64,000 bases of DNA from Arthrobacter sp. MAHUQ-56 (GCF_019710585.1 NZ_JAIFZQ010000004.1:186001-250000); one strand, 5' to 3'. Shown: positions 16,111 to 24,995, counted from the stretch's first letter. Numbers and translations: made by a program. The notes: generated from the sequence alone by a model not told the origin.

Positions 16111-17586
16111 GTGACTGTCGACCGCACCGTTGATGCCGCCCCCGGCAATTCCCTTGACCTGGATGACGCCGCAGGGCCCGCAGCCGTTGCCACATCAGCC
16201 AGCGCACAGCCCGGCTCTACCCGCACCACAGACACCCCCGTCCTTGAATTCCGCCCCGGCCGCTGGATCGCCAACTGGGATGCCGAGAACAAGGAACAAT
16301 GGGAAACCGCCGGCCGGTCCATCGCCCGCCGCAACCTGAACTGGTCCATCTTCGCCGAATTCCTCGGCTTCGTCGTCTGGCAGCTCTGGTCCATCGTGGT
16401 GGTCCAGCTTCCCGCCGCCGGCTTCACCTTCTCCACCTCGGAAATCTTCTGGCTCATCTCGATGCCCAGCCTGGTGGGTGCCACCCTGCGCATCCCCTAC
16501 ACCTTCATGGTCCCCCGCTTCGGCGGGCGGAACTGGACCATCGTGTCCGCCCTGCTGCTCCTGATCCCCTCCATTGGGCTGGCCCTGTGCGTCTCCAACC
16601 CGGAAACCCCGTTCGGCGTGATGCTCCTCGTGGCAGCCCTGGCGGGCTTCGGCGGCGGCAACTTCGCCAGCTCCATGGCCAACATCACCTTCTTCTACCC
16701 GGCCCGGGAAAAGGGCTGGGCGCTGGGACTGAACGCCGCAGGCGGCAACCTCGGTGCCGCCGTCGCCCAGCTTGCCGTGCCCATCGTCATCACCCTGCTG
16801 GCCGCCGGCACCGTCAACCTTCCCATGGCCGGATGGATGTGGGTGCCCTTCATCCTGCTGGCCGCCTTCGGTGCCTCCAAGTACATGAACAACCTCACCA
16901 GCGCCAAGGGTGATGTGGCAGGTTCTGTTGCAGCCCTGAAGGAACCGCACCTGTGGGTCATGGCCCTGCTGTACATCGGCACCTTCGGTTCCTTCATCGG
17001 CTTCGCCGGGGTCTTCCCCAAGCTGATCAAGGACTACTTCCCGGCGTTCTCCTCCATCGGGGTCGGAACCGTGGCACTGTCCCTGGCGTTCCTCGGCCCG
17101 CTGGTCGGCTCGCTGGCCCGCCCCTACGGCGGACGCATGGCGGACCGGATGGGGGGCGCCCGGATGACCGTGGCGGCATTCGCCTCCATGGCCGTCATCA
17201 CGCTGACTATGATCTGGACCCTGCCGCTGAAGAACTTCTGGCTCTTCCTGGTGCTCTTCCTGATGCTGTTCACCGCCAGCGGCTTCGGCAACGGGGCCAC
17301 CTACCGGATGATCCCGGTCATCTTCGCCACGTCCAGCCGCGCCGCACGCTCCGGCGCCAGCTCACAGGCCACCCAGCGGCTGGCGTCCTCGGCCCTCGGA
17401 CTGATCTCCGCCATCGGCGCCTACGGGGGATTCGTCATCCCCCAGGTGCTCAACGCCTCCAACACCGCCAGCGGCTCCTACACCCCGGCGTTCTACGGCT
17501 TCGTCGGCGCCTACGCCGTGATGCTCGTAGTCTGCTGGGCCTGCTACCTCCGCAAGGCCAACCGAAACGCGATGGGACACGTCTAA
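16111..17586 (+). CDS. narK: Nitrate/nitrite MFS transporter, NarK type
   Basis: A 491-aa transporter. An unusual polar N-terminal tail of about 80 residues precedes twelve TM segments. The nitrate signature GFGGGNFASSMANITFFYP lies near residue 175, and a second Gly-rich signature, ASGFGNGATYRM, lies near 388. These mark the NNP family that imports nitrate and exports nitrite. It is first in an operon with nitrate reductase genes, 1 bp before the catalytic subunit. A strong AAGGAGG at 6-nt spacing fixes the GTG start. The GlnR-type box upstream indicates nitrogen control. Confidence 0.92.
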   Translation: MTVDRTVDAAPGNSLDLDDAAGPAAVATSASAQPGSTRTTDTPVLEFRPGRWIANWDAENKEQWETAGRSIARRNLNWSIFAEFLGFVVWQLWSIVVVQLPAAGFTFSTSEIFWLISMPSLVGATLRIPYTFMVPRFGGRNWTIVSALLLLIPSIGLALCVSNPETPFGVMLLVAALAGFGGGNFASSMANITFFYPAREKGWALGLNAAGGNLGAAVAQLAVPIVITLLAAGTVNLPMAGWMWVPFILLAAFGASKYMNNLTSAKGDVAGSVAALKEPHLWVMALLYIGTFGSFIGFAGVFPKLIKDYFPAFSSIGVGTVALSLAFLGPLVGSLARPYGGRMADRMGGARMTVAAFASMAVITLTMIWTLPLKNFWLFLVLFLMLFTASGFGNGATYRMIPVIFATSSRAARSGASSQATQRLASSALGLISAIGAYGGFVIPQVLNASNTASGSYTPAFYGFVGAYAVMLVVCWACYLRKANRNAMGHV

Positions 17587-17587
17587 C

Positions 17588-19804
17588 ATGACCACAAGCG
17601 CCGACACGCACTGCCCTTACTGCGCCCTGCAGTGCGCCATGACGCTGACGTCCCCAGCGGACCCGGCCCCGGCTTCCCAGCCGGGGCCGGGCCCCGCGCC
17701 CGTTCTGCCGGCACCCCTCCGGGCACCGCTCGAGGTCAGCCCGCGCGACTTCCCCACCAACCGCGGCGGCCTCTGCCGCAAAGGCTGGACCTCCGCCACC
17801 CTCCTGAACCATGCCGGCAGGATCACCGAGCCCCTGCTGAAGGGCCCGGACGGCGTACACCGCCCCATCAGCTGGGACACCGCCCTGGACCTTGCCGCCG
17901 CGGCGGTCCGCGACGCGCGCGCCCGGCACGGCGCAGACGCCGTCGGTGTTTTCGGCGGTGGCGGCCTGACCAACGAGAAGGCCTACCAGCTGGGCAAATT
18001 CGCCCGGCTGGCCCTGGGCACCTCACGCATCGACTACAACGGCCGGTTCTGCATGTCCTCCGCCGCCGCAGCCGGTATGCGCGCCTTCGGCGTGGACCGC
18101 GGCCTGCCGTTCCCCCTGGAAGCCCTGGACTCCGCCAGCACCATCCTGATGCTTGGCTCCAACGTGGCCGAAACCATGCCTCCCTTCGTGCAGCACCTGC
18201 AGGGTGCCCGCGACGCCGGCGGCCTCATCGTGGTGGATCCCCGCCGCTCCGCCACGGCTGCCTTCACGGCCGACGGCGGCGGGATCCACCTGCAGCCGCT
18301 CCCCGGCACCGACCTGACGCTGCTCCTGGGCCTCTCGCACGTGGTCATCCACGAACACCTGGCGGACACCGCCTTCATCACAGAACGCACCTCGGGCTAC
18401 AGCGCCGTGGCCCGCAGCGTCAACGCGTTCTGGCCCGAACGGGTCCAGTCCCTCACCGGCGTCCCGGCGGACCTGATCCGGGAAACCGCACGCCGGCTCG
18501 CTGCCGGCGCCCGGGAAGGCGGCAGCTACATCCTCACCGGCCGCGGGGTGGAGCAGCACGTGGACGGCACCGATACCGCCACTGCCGCCATCAACCTCAG
18601 CCTCCTGCTGGGCCTGCCCGGTTCCGCCCGCAGCGGGTACGGCACCCTCACCGGCCAGGGCAACGGCCAGGGCGGCCGGGAACACGGCCAGAAGGCGGAC
18701 CAGCTGCCCGGCTACCGCAAGATCACCGATCCGGCCGCCCGCGCCCATGTGGCCGCAGTATGGGGCGTTGCCGAGGAACTGATCCCCGGCCCGGGACTGC
18801 CCGCCGTACAGCTGCTGCAGTCACTCGGAAAGCCCGACGGCGTCCGGTGCCTCTTCGTCCACGCCTCCAACATTGCGGTGGCCGCCCCCGACGCCAATGA
18901 GGTCATCAGGGGCCTGCGCAGCTTGGACTTCCTGGTGGTCTGCGACTTCTTCATGTCCGAGACGGCGGCCGAGGCGGACCTCATCCTGCCGGTACTGCAA
19001 TGGGCCGAGGAGGAAGGCACGCTGACCAACCTGGAGGGACGGGTGCTGCGGCGCAGGCGCGCCATCACCCCGCCGGCGGGTGCCCGCAGCGAACTGTGGA
19101 TCATGGCCCGGCTGGCGGAGCGGCTGGACGCCCCCTCCACCTACAGCGAAGACCCGGAAACAGTCTTCGAAGAACTCCGGCTCGCCTCCGCCGGGGGCCT
19201 GGCCGACTACTCCGGCATCGACTACGCCATGCTGGACCGCGGCGACGCCGCCTACTGGCCTTTCCCTGCCGGCAGCACCGGAACTCCGCGGCTGTTCCGG
19301 GACGGCTTCGCGCACCCCGACGGCAAGGCGGTCCTGGTCCCCGTGGCGCCGCGCCGCCGTCGTACTCCTGCCGCGCCCCCCGCAGTGGACGGCACAGCCA
19401 CCGCCGCCCAGGCCATGACCCTCATCACCGGCCGGCTCCTGGAGCATTACCAGTCCGGGGCCCAGACCCGGCGCGTCGCCGAACTCCTGGCCACCCGGCC
19501 CCAGGCGACGGTCCAGATCCACCCCTCGGCTGCGGAGGCGATGGGCATCACCGCCGGGGCGCTGGTCTCCGTGTCCAACGCCCGCGGCGAGGTGGCGTGC
19601 CGGGCCGAACTGAGCAGTGCCATCCGCCCCGAAACGGTGTTCCTGCCCTTCCATTTCCCGGAACTTGAAAGCGCCAACCGCCTCACGGAAGCCGCCACGG
19701 ACCCGGTCTCCGGGATGCCCGAGTTCAAGTTCAACACCGTGTGGGTCCGGCCCGTGGCCCCACCCGTTTCCGCCCGCATGCTTCAAACGACGGAGGCCTC
19801 ATGA
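17588..19804 (+). CDS. nasA: Assimilatory nitrate reductase catalytic subunit (molybdopterin)
   Basis: A 738-aa molybdopterin-guanine-dinucleotide oxidoreductase that reduces nitrate to nitrite in the cytoplasm. The N-terminal 4Fe-4S site is C9-x2-C12-x3-C16 with a distal C63 in GGLCRKGW. The insertion of about 45 residues between them is Pro/Ala-rich and longer than usual. GRFCMSSAAAAG holds the Mo-ligand Cys. The C-terminal MopB_CT domain (about 605-735) has LITGRLLEHYQSGAQTRR. There is no signal peptide and no C-terminal BFD domain, so electrons should come from the next gene product. The stop overlaps the next start (ATGA). Confidence 0.92.
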   Translation: MTTSADTHCPYCALQCAMTLTSPADPAPASQPGPGPAPVLPAPLRAPLEVSPRDFPTNRGGLCRKGWTSATLLNHAGRITEPLLKGPDGVHRPISWDTALDLAAAAVRDARARHGADAVGVFGGGGLTNEKAYQLGKFARLALGTSRIDYNGRFCMSSAAAAGMRAFGVDRGLPFPLEALDSASTILMLGSNVAETMPPFVQHLQGARDAGGLIVVDPRRSATAAFTADGGGIHLQPLPGTDLTLLLGLSHVVIHEHLADTAFITERTSGYSAVARSVNAFWPERVQSLTGVPADLIRETARRLAAGAREGGSYILTGRGVEQHVDGTDTATAAINLSLLLGLPGSARSGYGTLTGQGNGQGGREHGQKADQLPGYRKITDPAARAHVAAVWGVAEELIPGPGLPAVQLLQSLGKPDGVRCLFVHASNIAVAAPDANEVIRGLRSLDFLVVCDFFMSETAAEADLILPVLQWAEEEGTLTNLEGRVLRRRRAITPPAGARSELWIMARLAERLDAPSTYSEDPETVFEELRLASAGGLADYSGIDYAMLDRGDAAYWPFPAGSTGTPRLFRDGFAHPDGKAVLVPVAPRRRRTPAAPPAVDGTATAAQAMTLITGRLLEHYQSGAQTRRVAELLATRPQATVQIHPSAAEAMGITAGALVSVSNARGEVACRAELSSAIRPETVFLPFHFPELESANRLTEAATDPVSGMPEFKFNTVWVRPVAPPVSARMLQTTEAS

Positions 19805-21363
19805 CCGAGCAGATTGTCATCGTGGGATTCGGCCCGGTGGCCGCCAGGCTGGTGGACGAGCTCCTGCCCGCAGTACGCGGCGGGACAGTCCGGCTCACCG
19901 TGCTGGGCGAAGAGCCGGAGGCGGCGTACAACAGGGTCCTCGTCGCCGACCTCGGCGTGGGCCGCACCACGGCGGACGCACTGGCACTCGCCGATGCCGC
20001 GGCACTGGCTGCCGACGGCGTGGATGTCCGGCTCGGCGTCCGCGTGCGGCGCGTGGACCGGGCCCGTCAGCAGGTCCTGCTTGCCGAAGGCGAGCCTGTG
20101 CACTACGACCGGCTGGTCTTCGCCACGGGGTCGCGCCCGGTCATCCCCAACCTCACCGGCATCAACCCCGACCCCTCCTCCCCCGTGCTGCCCGCCGGCG
20201 TCACGGCTCTTCGCGACCTCCGCGACGCCGACGTCCTCCGCCGCGCCGTGGCCGGCGGCAAGCGCGTGGTGGTGCTCGGCGGCGGTGTCCTGGGCCTGGA
20301 AACCGCACTTGCGGCAGCCGAGGAAGGCGCCACGGTCACGGTGGTCCACAACGGGCCGCACCCGCTGGGCCGGAACATCGACCGCGGCGGCGGGGCCGTC
20401 CTTGCTGCGGGGCTGCGCCGCTGCGGCGTGCGGATGGCCGGCAACGCCCGCTCCACGGGGGTGGAGCACAACGCGCCCGACGGCGGTTTCTCGGCCTTGC
20501 TGCTCGACGACGGGTCCGCGATTGACGGCGACCTCCTGGTCATCTCGTGCGGCGTCCGTCCCCGGACCGAGCTGGCCGAGGGCTGCGGACTGTCCACGGG
20601 CGCCGGGATCCTGGTGGACCACCGCCTGCGTGCCCACCATGAGCCGCACATCTTCGCCATTGGCGACTGCGCCGAGGTGCGTTGCCCTGACCCCGGCTGC
20701 CCCACCTGCCGGAACGCGAAGGGTCCCTCGGGACTGGTGGGCCCCGGATGGCGGCAGGCCGAATGGCTGGCCGAATACCTCACGCTCCTGGCATCGGCCC
20801 TGGCCGACGAGGCCGAACTCGTGCCCGCCCTGCCGCCCGAGCAGGCAGCGGTGGTAGTGCTGAAGGCGCGCGGCATGAACATGGCCGTGGCCGGCGACAA
20901 CTCCGCCGATCCATGGGACGAGGAAGTGCTCACGGCCGGGGCCGCCAGCGGGCGGCCGCGCCTGCAGGTGGCCCAGTGGGCAGATCCGGAGCACGGCCGG
21001 TACGTCAAGATGACCACCCGCGGCGGCGTCCTGGAAGGCCTGGTGGCAGTGGGCATGCCGCGCACGGCCGCCGAGCTGGTGGGGCTCTTCGAACGCGGCG
21101 CCGAACTGCCGGCGGACCGGTCGCTGCTGCTGCGCCTCGACGGACCGGACCAGCTGGCAGGCGCGGCCGCCCCAGATCCCGCGGGAACAGTCTGCCGGTG
21201 CGCCGGAGTCAGCGGGGCCACCATCCGGGACGCGGTGGAGGAAGGCTGCTCCACCGTGGTGGAGGTGTCCAAGGCCACCCGGGCAGGGACAGGGTGCGGC
21301 GGTTGCCACGAGGACATCAAGGGCCTGATCGAACGGCACTTCCAGGCGGTGGCGGCCGCCTGA
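19801..21363 (+). CDS. nasB: FAD/NAD(P)-dependent nitrate reductase electron-transfer subunit
   Basis: A 520-aa pyridine nucleotide-disulfide-type flavoprotein. The N-terminal FAD site is IVIVGFGPVAARLVDEL. A central NAD(P) site reads VVVLGGGVLGLETALAAAEEG. The FAD-closing motif is IFAIGDCAE. The C-terminal ~55 residues form a BFD-like [2Fe-2S] domain with CRC...CGGC. This is the layout of the N-terminal half of NirB and of NasB/NasG reductase subunits, so it should pass NAD(P)H electrons to the catalytic subunit upstream. The ATG at 19801 overlaps the previous stop. A Cys cluster, CPDPGCPTC, near residue 297 is an extra possible metal site. Confidence 0.85.
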   Translation: MTEQIVIVGFGPVAARLVDELLPAVRGGTVRLTVLGEEPEAAYNRVLVADLGVGRTTADALALADAAALAADGVDVRLGVRVRRVDRARQQVLLAEGEPVHYDRLVFATGSRPVIPNLTGINPDPSSPVLPAGVTALRDLRDADVLRRAVAGGKRVVVLGGGVLGLETALAAAEEGATVTVVHNGPHPLGRNIDRGGGAVLAAGLRRCGVRMAGNARSTGVEHNAPDGGFSALLLDDGSAIDGDLLVISCGVRPRTELAEGCGLSTGAGILVDHRLRAHHEPHIFAIGDCAEVRCPDPGCPTCRNAKGPSGLVGPGWRQAEWLAEYLTLLASALADEAELVPALPPEQAAVVVLKARGMNMAVAGDNSADPWDEEVLTAGAASGRPRLQVAQWADPEHGRYVKMTTRGGVLEGLVAVGMPRTAAELVGLFERGAELPADRSLLLRLDGPDQLAGAAAPDPAGTVCRCAGVSGATIRDAVEEGCSTVVEVSKATRAGTGCGGCHEDIKGLIERHFQAVAAA

Positions 21364-21438
21364 CCGTGCCTGGTGGCATGCCGCCCATGGCCTGGGCTGC
21401 CTGCAACCCGGTGCTGGTCACAACCCGATGGCCGGGGC

Positions 21439-21822
21439 TCACGTGCCCAGGATTCGGCCTGCCAGCAGGTATGAGCCCCAAACGCCGGCGGCCAGGAGGA
21501 CTCCCAGGTAAGCCAGCACCAGCCGTGTGTCGCGCAGGAAGCACTTCGATCTTTCCAGGCCACGCCGGCGCGCCTTCCAGTACCCCAGAAATCCGATGCC
21601 GGCAAAGACGGCCAGCGCAATGGGGCCGGCCAGCCACCCGAGCAGTGCGACCGTGGCGAAGATGCAGAGCCGGAGCGGATCAAACGGTGGCTCGTTCGGG
21701 CCGGCCCCGGCCGCATCCTTGTGGCCGGCGGGTGTTGCGGAGGAGCGTGTGTGTCCGCCACCGATCAATTGCGACGGCGGGGGCCCGGCAGCAATGCGGC
21801 GGGCGTCTGAATCAGGGTCCAC
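21439..21822 (-). CDS. Two-TM membrane protein, last gene of the radical SAM/Lgt-like operon
   Basis: A 127-aa protein not recognised as a named family. The N-terminal ~55 residues are polar and disordered. Two hydrophobic segments (about 58-80 and 102-122) flank a basic loop, YWKARRRGLERSK. I place the start at GTG 21822 because AGGAGG lies 4-9 nt upstream and the next gene's stop is only 8 bp away. A longer upstream frame would overlap the radical SAM coding region. Position suggests it belongs with the lipid-type genes upstream; function unknown. Confidence 0.62.
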   Translation of the reverse strand: MDPDSDARRIAAGPPPSQLIGGGHTRSSATPAGHKDAAGAGPNEPPFDPLRLCIFATVALLGWLAGPIALAVFAGIGFLGYWKARRRGLERSKCFLRDTRLVLAYLGVLLAAGVWGSYLLAGRILGT

Positions 21823-21830
21823 GGATCCTC

Positions 21831-23417
21831 CTAAATCCGGCGCACCGGGAGCAACCGCGCGCCCGTTGCCGTGCTCATCCGTTGCCTGGCAAGCGTAGGC
21901 CATGCCTGGACGGCGCAGAACGGCGCGCACTGGTGATCGCCGGCGTCGCTCTTGGTGCCCACATGGACGCAGCATTGGGTGAGCCGTTCCTCGATCATGG
22001 TGGAGATATCCATGAAGGGCTTGACCATGATGCGGGTGACCCGCTCGGCGAGGAGCCGGCGCAGGCGCTGCCGCTGCCCAGGCAGCTTGCCCGAAGCCAA
22101 AGTGGTGAGCGTTCCGATGCCCAGGTCACACTGCGTGCAAATGTTCTTCCAGAGTTCCGTTGTCCGCGGATGGGACAGGGATGACTGTTCGCTCAGCAAG
22201 TCCAGCAAAGAAGTCTTCATGAGGTTCCGCAGCTCCAGCGGGATGGCGCTGTCGGCGATCCTGTTCGCGATGCTGTCCGGATTGAGCTCCAGCCAGGCGA
22301 GCAACCGGTCGTGACCGATCAATGCTGCCAGGGACCGCCAGACCCCGGCATCGTCCTTCAGCATGTAGCCCACAGACGCACAGTGCGGATGCGAGCACGG
22401 CAGTGCGGTGAGGTCGTGCCAGGAGACCACACCTCCGGTTTGCCCGGCCAGCCTGTCCAGGACGCCTGTGTGGGTGAGCCGTTCCATGGGATCTATGCCG
22501 TGCCCACGGCCGGAACCGAAGACCGGCTGCAACGCCACACCGCCCACGAACGGAGTCTCCAGTGCGCGCATCACCACGTCACCGATCCCGCCGTCGTTGA
22601 CGCCCAGGGAAGCGGTCATGGTCAGGGTGGTGAAGATGCCAGCCTCGGAGAGGCGGGAGATCGCCGCGTCCTTGTAGCGGGTCAAGTCGCCACCACGGTG
22701 GTATATGGAGGCTTCCCGGGAAGGCCCGTCGTATTGCAGGTACACCTCCACCCGGTCCCGGTGCCGCGCCAGCAGGGCAAGCAGTTCATCGTCCGTGGCG
22801 ATCAGCATGCCGTTGCTGTTCACCATGATGCGCACGATCGGCCGGGCAACGAGCTCGTCCAGCAGCTCTTCCAGGTACGGGTAGAGCGTAGGCTCGCCAC
22901 CGGACAGCATCAGCACATCGAGGCGGTTGTTCTCACGGCCCAGGCGGGTATCAACGTTCTCAAGCACCTCGGCGAGCGGCGCCACACCCTGCAGCTGGGG
23001 GCCGGAGGCGGTGAAGCAGGTGGGGCAGCGCAGGTTGCAGTGCTCGATGACGTCCTGGAGCAGGATGCACGTGTGCTGGGTCTGCAGGACGGGGAGCCCA
23101 TACGCATATGCCTCGGGCACCGGGCGGAAATTATCTGGCTGGTCGGGTACGTGCTGCTTGGTGGGCGCCTGCCACTTCTCCAGGTAGCGAAGGATCTCCG
23201 GTGACTCGTCGTACAGCGTCCGCACCAGGCCATGGTCCGGGCAGCCGCGTTCAAGCCAAACGCGACCGTCCCGGACCAGCAGTGCTCCCGACAACCGGCG
23301 CACCTGTGCCAGCGGAGGGTTCGTCTCGTGGCACTGCGGGCAGAACGCGGTGACGTAGCGGTGAATCCTGTCGCCGCGCAGCGGCTGGCCCGGACCTGGC
23401 AGCTCCCGAATTCCCAT
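21831..23417 (-). CDS. Radical SAM protein, MJ0619/tetraether-lipid-synthase (Tes)-like
   Basis: A 528-aa cysteine-rich radical SAM protein. Domains in order: an N-terminal zinc-ribbon-like module (C26PQC29H and C59PDHG); the radical SAM core with C127NLRC131PTC134 (CxxxCxxC) and SGGEP at 172-176; then PC341SHPHC346, C427TQC430, and a C-terminal QC482C483VHVG...C497APFC501 cluster. These extra cysteines would hold one or more auxiliary Fe-S clusters. The same layout is found in the MJ0619 group. In archaea one member, Tes, joins two lipid tails through C-C bonds to make tetraethers. Neighbouring genes encode an Lgt-like protein and small membrane proteins, supporting a lipid substrate. Family placement is from motifs; the reaction here is inference. 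Older annotations may call it a MoaA/NirJ-like protein. Confidence 0.8.
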   Translation of the reverse strand: MGIRELPGPGQPLRGDRIHRYVTAFCPQCHETNPPLAQVRRLSGALLVRDGRVWLERGCPDHGLVRTLYDESPEILRYLEKWQAPTKQHVPDQPDNFRPVPEAYAYGLPVLQTQHTCILLQDVIEHCNLRCPTCFTASGPQLQGVAPLAEVLENVDTRLGRENNRLDVLMLSGGEPTLYPYLEELLDELVARPIVRIMVNSNGMLIATDDELLALLARHRDRVEVYLQYDGPSREASIYHRGGDLTRYKDAAISRLSEAGIFTTLTMTASLGVNDGGIGDVVMRALETPFVGGVALQPVFGSGRGHGIDPMERLTHTGVLDRLAGQTGGVVSWHDLTALPCSHPHCASVGYMLKDDAGVWRSLAALIGHDRLLAWLELNPDSIANRIADSAIPLELRNLMKTSLLDLLSEQSSLSHPRTTELWKNICTQCDLGIGTLTTLASGKLPGQRQRLRRLLAERVTRIMVKPFMDISTMIEERLTQCCVHVGTKSDAGDHQCAPFCAVQAWPTLARQRMSTATGARLLPVRRI

Positions 23418-23433
23418 TGATCAGCACCCTTTC

Positions 23434-23772
23434 TCAAATTCCGGCCTGCACGAGGGCACCCACGCAAAGTCCCCCACCGAGCAAGATGAAAATGCCGAAC
23501 CCAATCAACAGCCCCGCCCCCAGGCCCGAGGTCCGCCGCCGGACCGCCAGCAGAATGGCCATCAGCAGATAGTAGGCAAGGGGTACAAACGCAAGCGCGC
23601 CGCGGAGGTAGCTGGAGGACCACATAGTCGGCCCGCCGAGGGGAAGCGTTGCGCTGATGTAGAGCGCATAGAGGGCAAATCCACCGACCAGGACTCCCGC
23701 TCCCACGGAGCCGATCTTCGGTTCGCCGGGCTGCGGTTCCCCTGCCGGTGGAACTTCCGGGACGTCGTTCAT
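23434..23772 (-). CDS. Small three-TM membrane protein, paralogue 2
   Basis: A 112-aa protein. A Pro-rich cytoplasmic N-terminus is followed by three TM segments at about 21-43, 56-76 and 83-110. Its last 41 residues match paralogue 1 at 29 positions, sharing AVRRRTS, GAGLLIG and FILLGGGLC. It starts 1 bp after the paralogue 1 stop and ends 16 bp before the radical SAM start, so it is co-translated with both. Not a family I recognise. The ATG at 23772 is chosen over upstream in-frame codons, which would overlap paralogue 1. Confidence 0.68.
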   Translation of the reverse strand: MNDVPEVPPAGEPQPGEPKIGSVGAGVLVGGFALYALYISATLPLGGPTMWSSSYLRGALAFVPLAYYLLMAILLAVRRRTSGLGAGLLIGFGIFILLGGGLCVGALVQAGI

Positions 23773-23773
23773 G

Positions 23774-24127
23774 TCAGGCCCGGACCTGGACAAGGAAGCT
23801 GATGCAGAGGCCCCCGCCGAGCAAGATAAAAGCGCCAAGGCCGATCAGCAGCCCTGCCCCCCACAGCGACGTCCGGCGCCTTACTGCGAACGCGATCGCC
23901 ACGGCCAGGTAAAGGATGATGGGGATGAAGGGGGCCGGCACGGCGAGAAAGCTGACGGACCAGGCGTAGGGCCCCTGGGCCATCGTTCCCAGCACGTAGA
24001 CCGCGTACAGCACCACAGCGCCAACCACGGCCCCTATCCCCAGCGACCCGCCCCGTGGTTCGTTGTCCTGTTCGTTCCCCCACGGCGGCGGCGGGATATT
24101 CGGAACGCCGGGCGTGTCTCCACTCAT
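23774..24127 (-). CDS. Small three-TM membrane protein, paralogue 1
   Basis: A 117-aa protein with a Pro/Asn-rich N-terminus (about 1-27) and three TM segments at about 29-49, 56-81 and 88-113. The basic loop AVRRRTS and the Gly-rich last TM ILLGGGLC are shared with the next gene, indicating tandem duplication. Its ATG overlaps the Lgt-like stop codon (ATGA), so the operon is tightly coupled. Unknown function; it could be an accessory or scaffold subunit of the lipid-modifying proteins encoded beside it. Confidence 0.7.
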   Translation of the reverse strand: MSGDTPGVPNIPPPPWGNEQDNEPRGGSLGIGAVVGAVVLYAVYVLGTMAQGPYAWSVSFLAVPAPFIPIILYLAVAIAFAVRRRTSLWGAGLLIGLGAFILLGGGLCISFLVQVRA

Positions 24128-24882
24128 GCTGCGGTTCCTTCCATCTCACGGCGGAGCGGTGAGCTGAACACACGCCGTACCCGCCAGGCCAGCAGGGGCA
24201 GGACTGCCAGGAGGAACAATTGGGGACGGCTCATCCCCAGCCAAAGCACCTCGTTCCCCCGGACAAACTCCACGAAGAACCTGAAAACGGCGTACGCGCC
24301 GACGAAGCAGATGAAAAGGTCCCCTGAATGCGGCAGCCTGTCGCGGAAACGCCACATCAGGGCGAAAGCGGCCAGATGGAAGACAATCTCGTAGGCAAAG
24401 GACGGATGAAGCGGGACCCCCGCCGGGGCGCCGGTGAGCGCAGCCTGCGCGGGGGTGAGGACAATTCCCCAAGCCATTCCGGTCGGAGTGCCGGGAAGTT
24501 CAGTGAGGAGGCAGCCAACCCGTCCGATCACCATGGCCAGTGCGACCGCCGGCGAAAGCAAGTCCCCTGTGGACTCCTTGTAGCCCGTCAGGCGCTTGCC
24601 CAGATGGACGCCAAACCAGGCTCCCACCAGGCCCGCGAGGATGCTGCGGTCGCCATTGCCCCACCAGTCGGCCAGGGAAACCTGGCGCGAGATGTCCCAG
24701 GTGAGCACCCTGGAACCGATGGCGCCGAAAGCCACTGCGAAACCGGCAATCGGCCACAATCGAGGGTCTGTGAGGGCGCGGCGGCGCTTCTCGTAGGCGT
24801 AGAACAGGAGGGCTGCTCCGATCCCCAGCCCTACCATGCCGGCGTGCACCAGCGCGTTTCCCGCAAAGGGAAGCCCGATCAT
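24124..24882 (-). CDS. Divergent Lgt-like (prolipoprotein diacylglyceryl transferase family) membrane protein
   Basis: A 252-aa protein with about seven TM segments in the Lgt arrangement. Lgt landmarks: SILAGLVG (80-87) in the position of the SFHGGLIG region; GRVGC at 120-124 in place of the GRxGN signature; LHPSFAYE at 158-165 (Lgt HPxQLYE); RFFVEFVRGNE at 201-211; and SRPQLF at 218-223. The two Arg of the signature and RFxVEFxR segments are kept. The active-site His of the SFHGG loop is Leu, and the signature Asn is Cys. It is therefore probably not the housekeeping Lgt but a paralogue acting on another acceptor. The start is ATG 24882, with TACACT exactly 6 nt upstream; it is the first gene of the operon. 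Confidence 0.74.
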   Translation of the reverse strand: MIGLPFAGNALVHAGMVGLGIGAALLFYAYEKRRRALTDPRLWPIAGFAVAFGAIGSRVLTWDISRQVSLADWWGNGDRSILAGLVGAWFGVHLGKRLTGYKESTGDLLSPAVALAMVIGRVGCLLTELPGTPTGMAWGIVLTPAQAALTGAPAGVPLHPSFAYEIVFHLAAFALMWRFRDRLPHSGDLFICFVGAYAVFRFFVEFVRGNEVLWLGMSRPQLFLLAVLPLLAWRVRRVFSSPLRREMEGTAA

Positions 24883-24888
24883 GGGCAG

Positions 24889-24894
24889 AGTGTA
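24889..24894 (-). promoter_or_regulatory. -10 box of the Lgt-like/radical SAM operon (leaderless)
   Basis: TACACT on the minus strand, 6 nt before the ATG at 24882, in a divergent-free intergenic region. Confidence 0.5.
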
Positions 24895-24995
24895 GCAGCG
24901 GCCGCCGTACCGCCTGGCTGCACCTCGACGACCCCTGCGGGTTTCCACAGGCAGGTGCAGGCATGGCCCCGTCAATCCCAACGGCTGGTTAAGGC

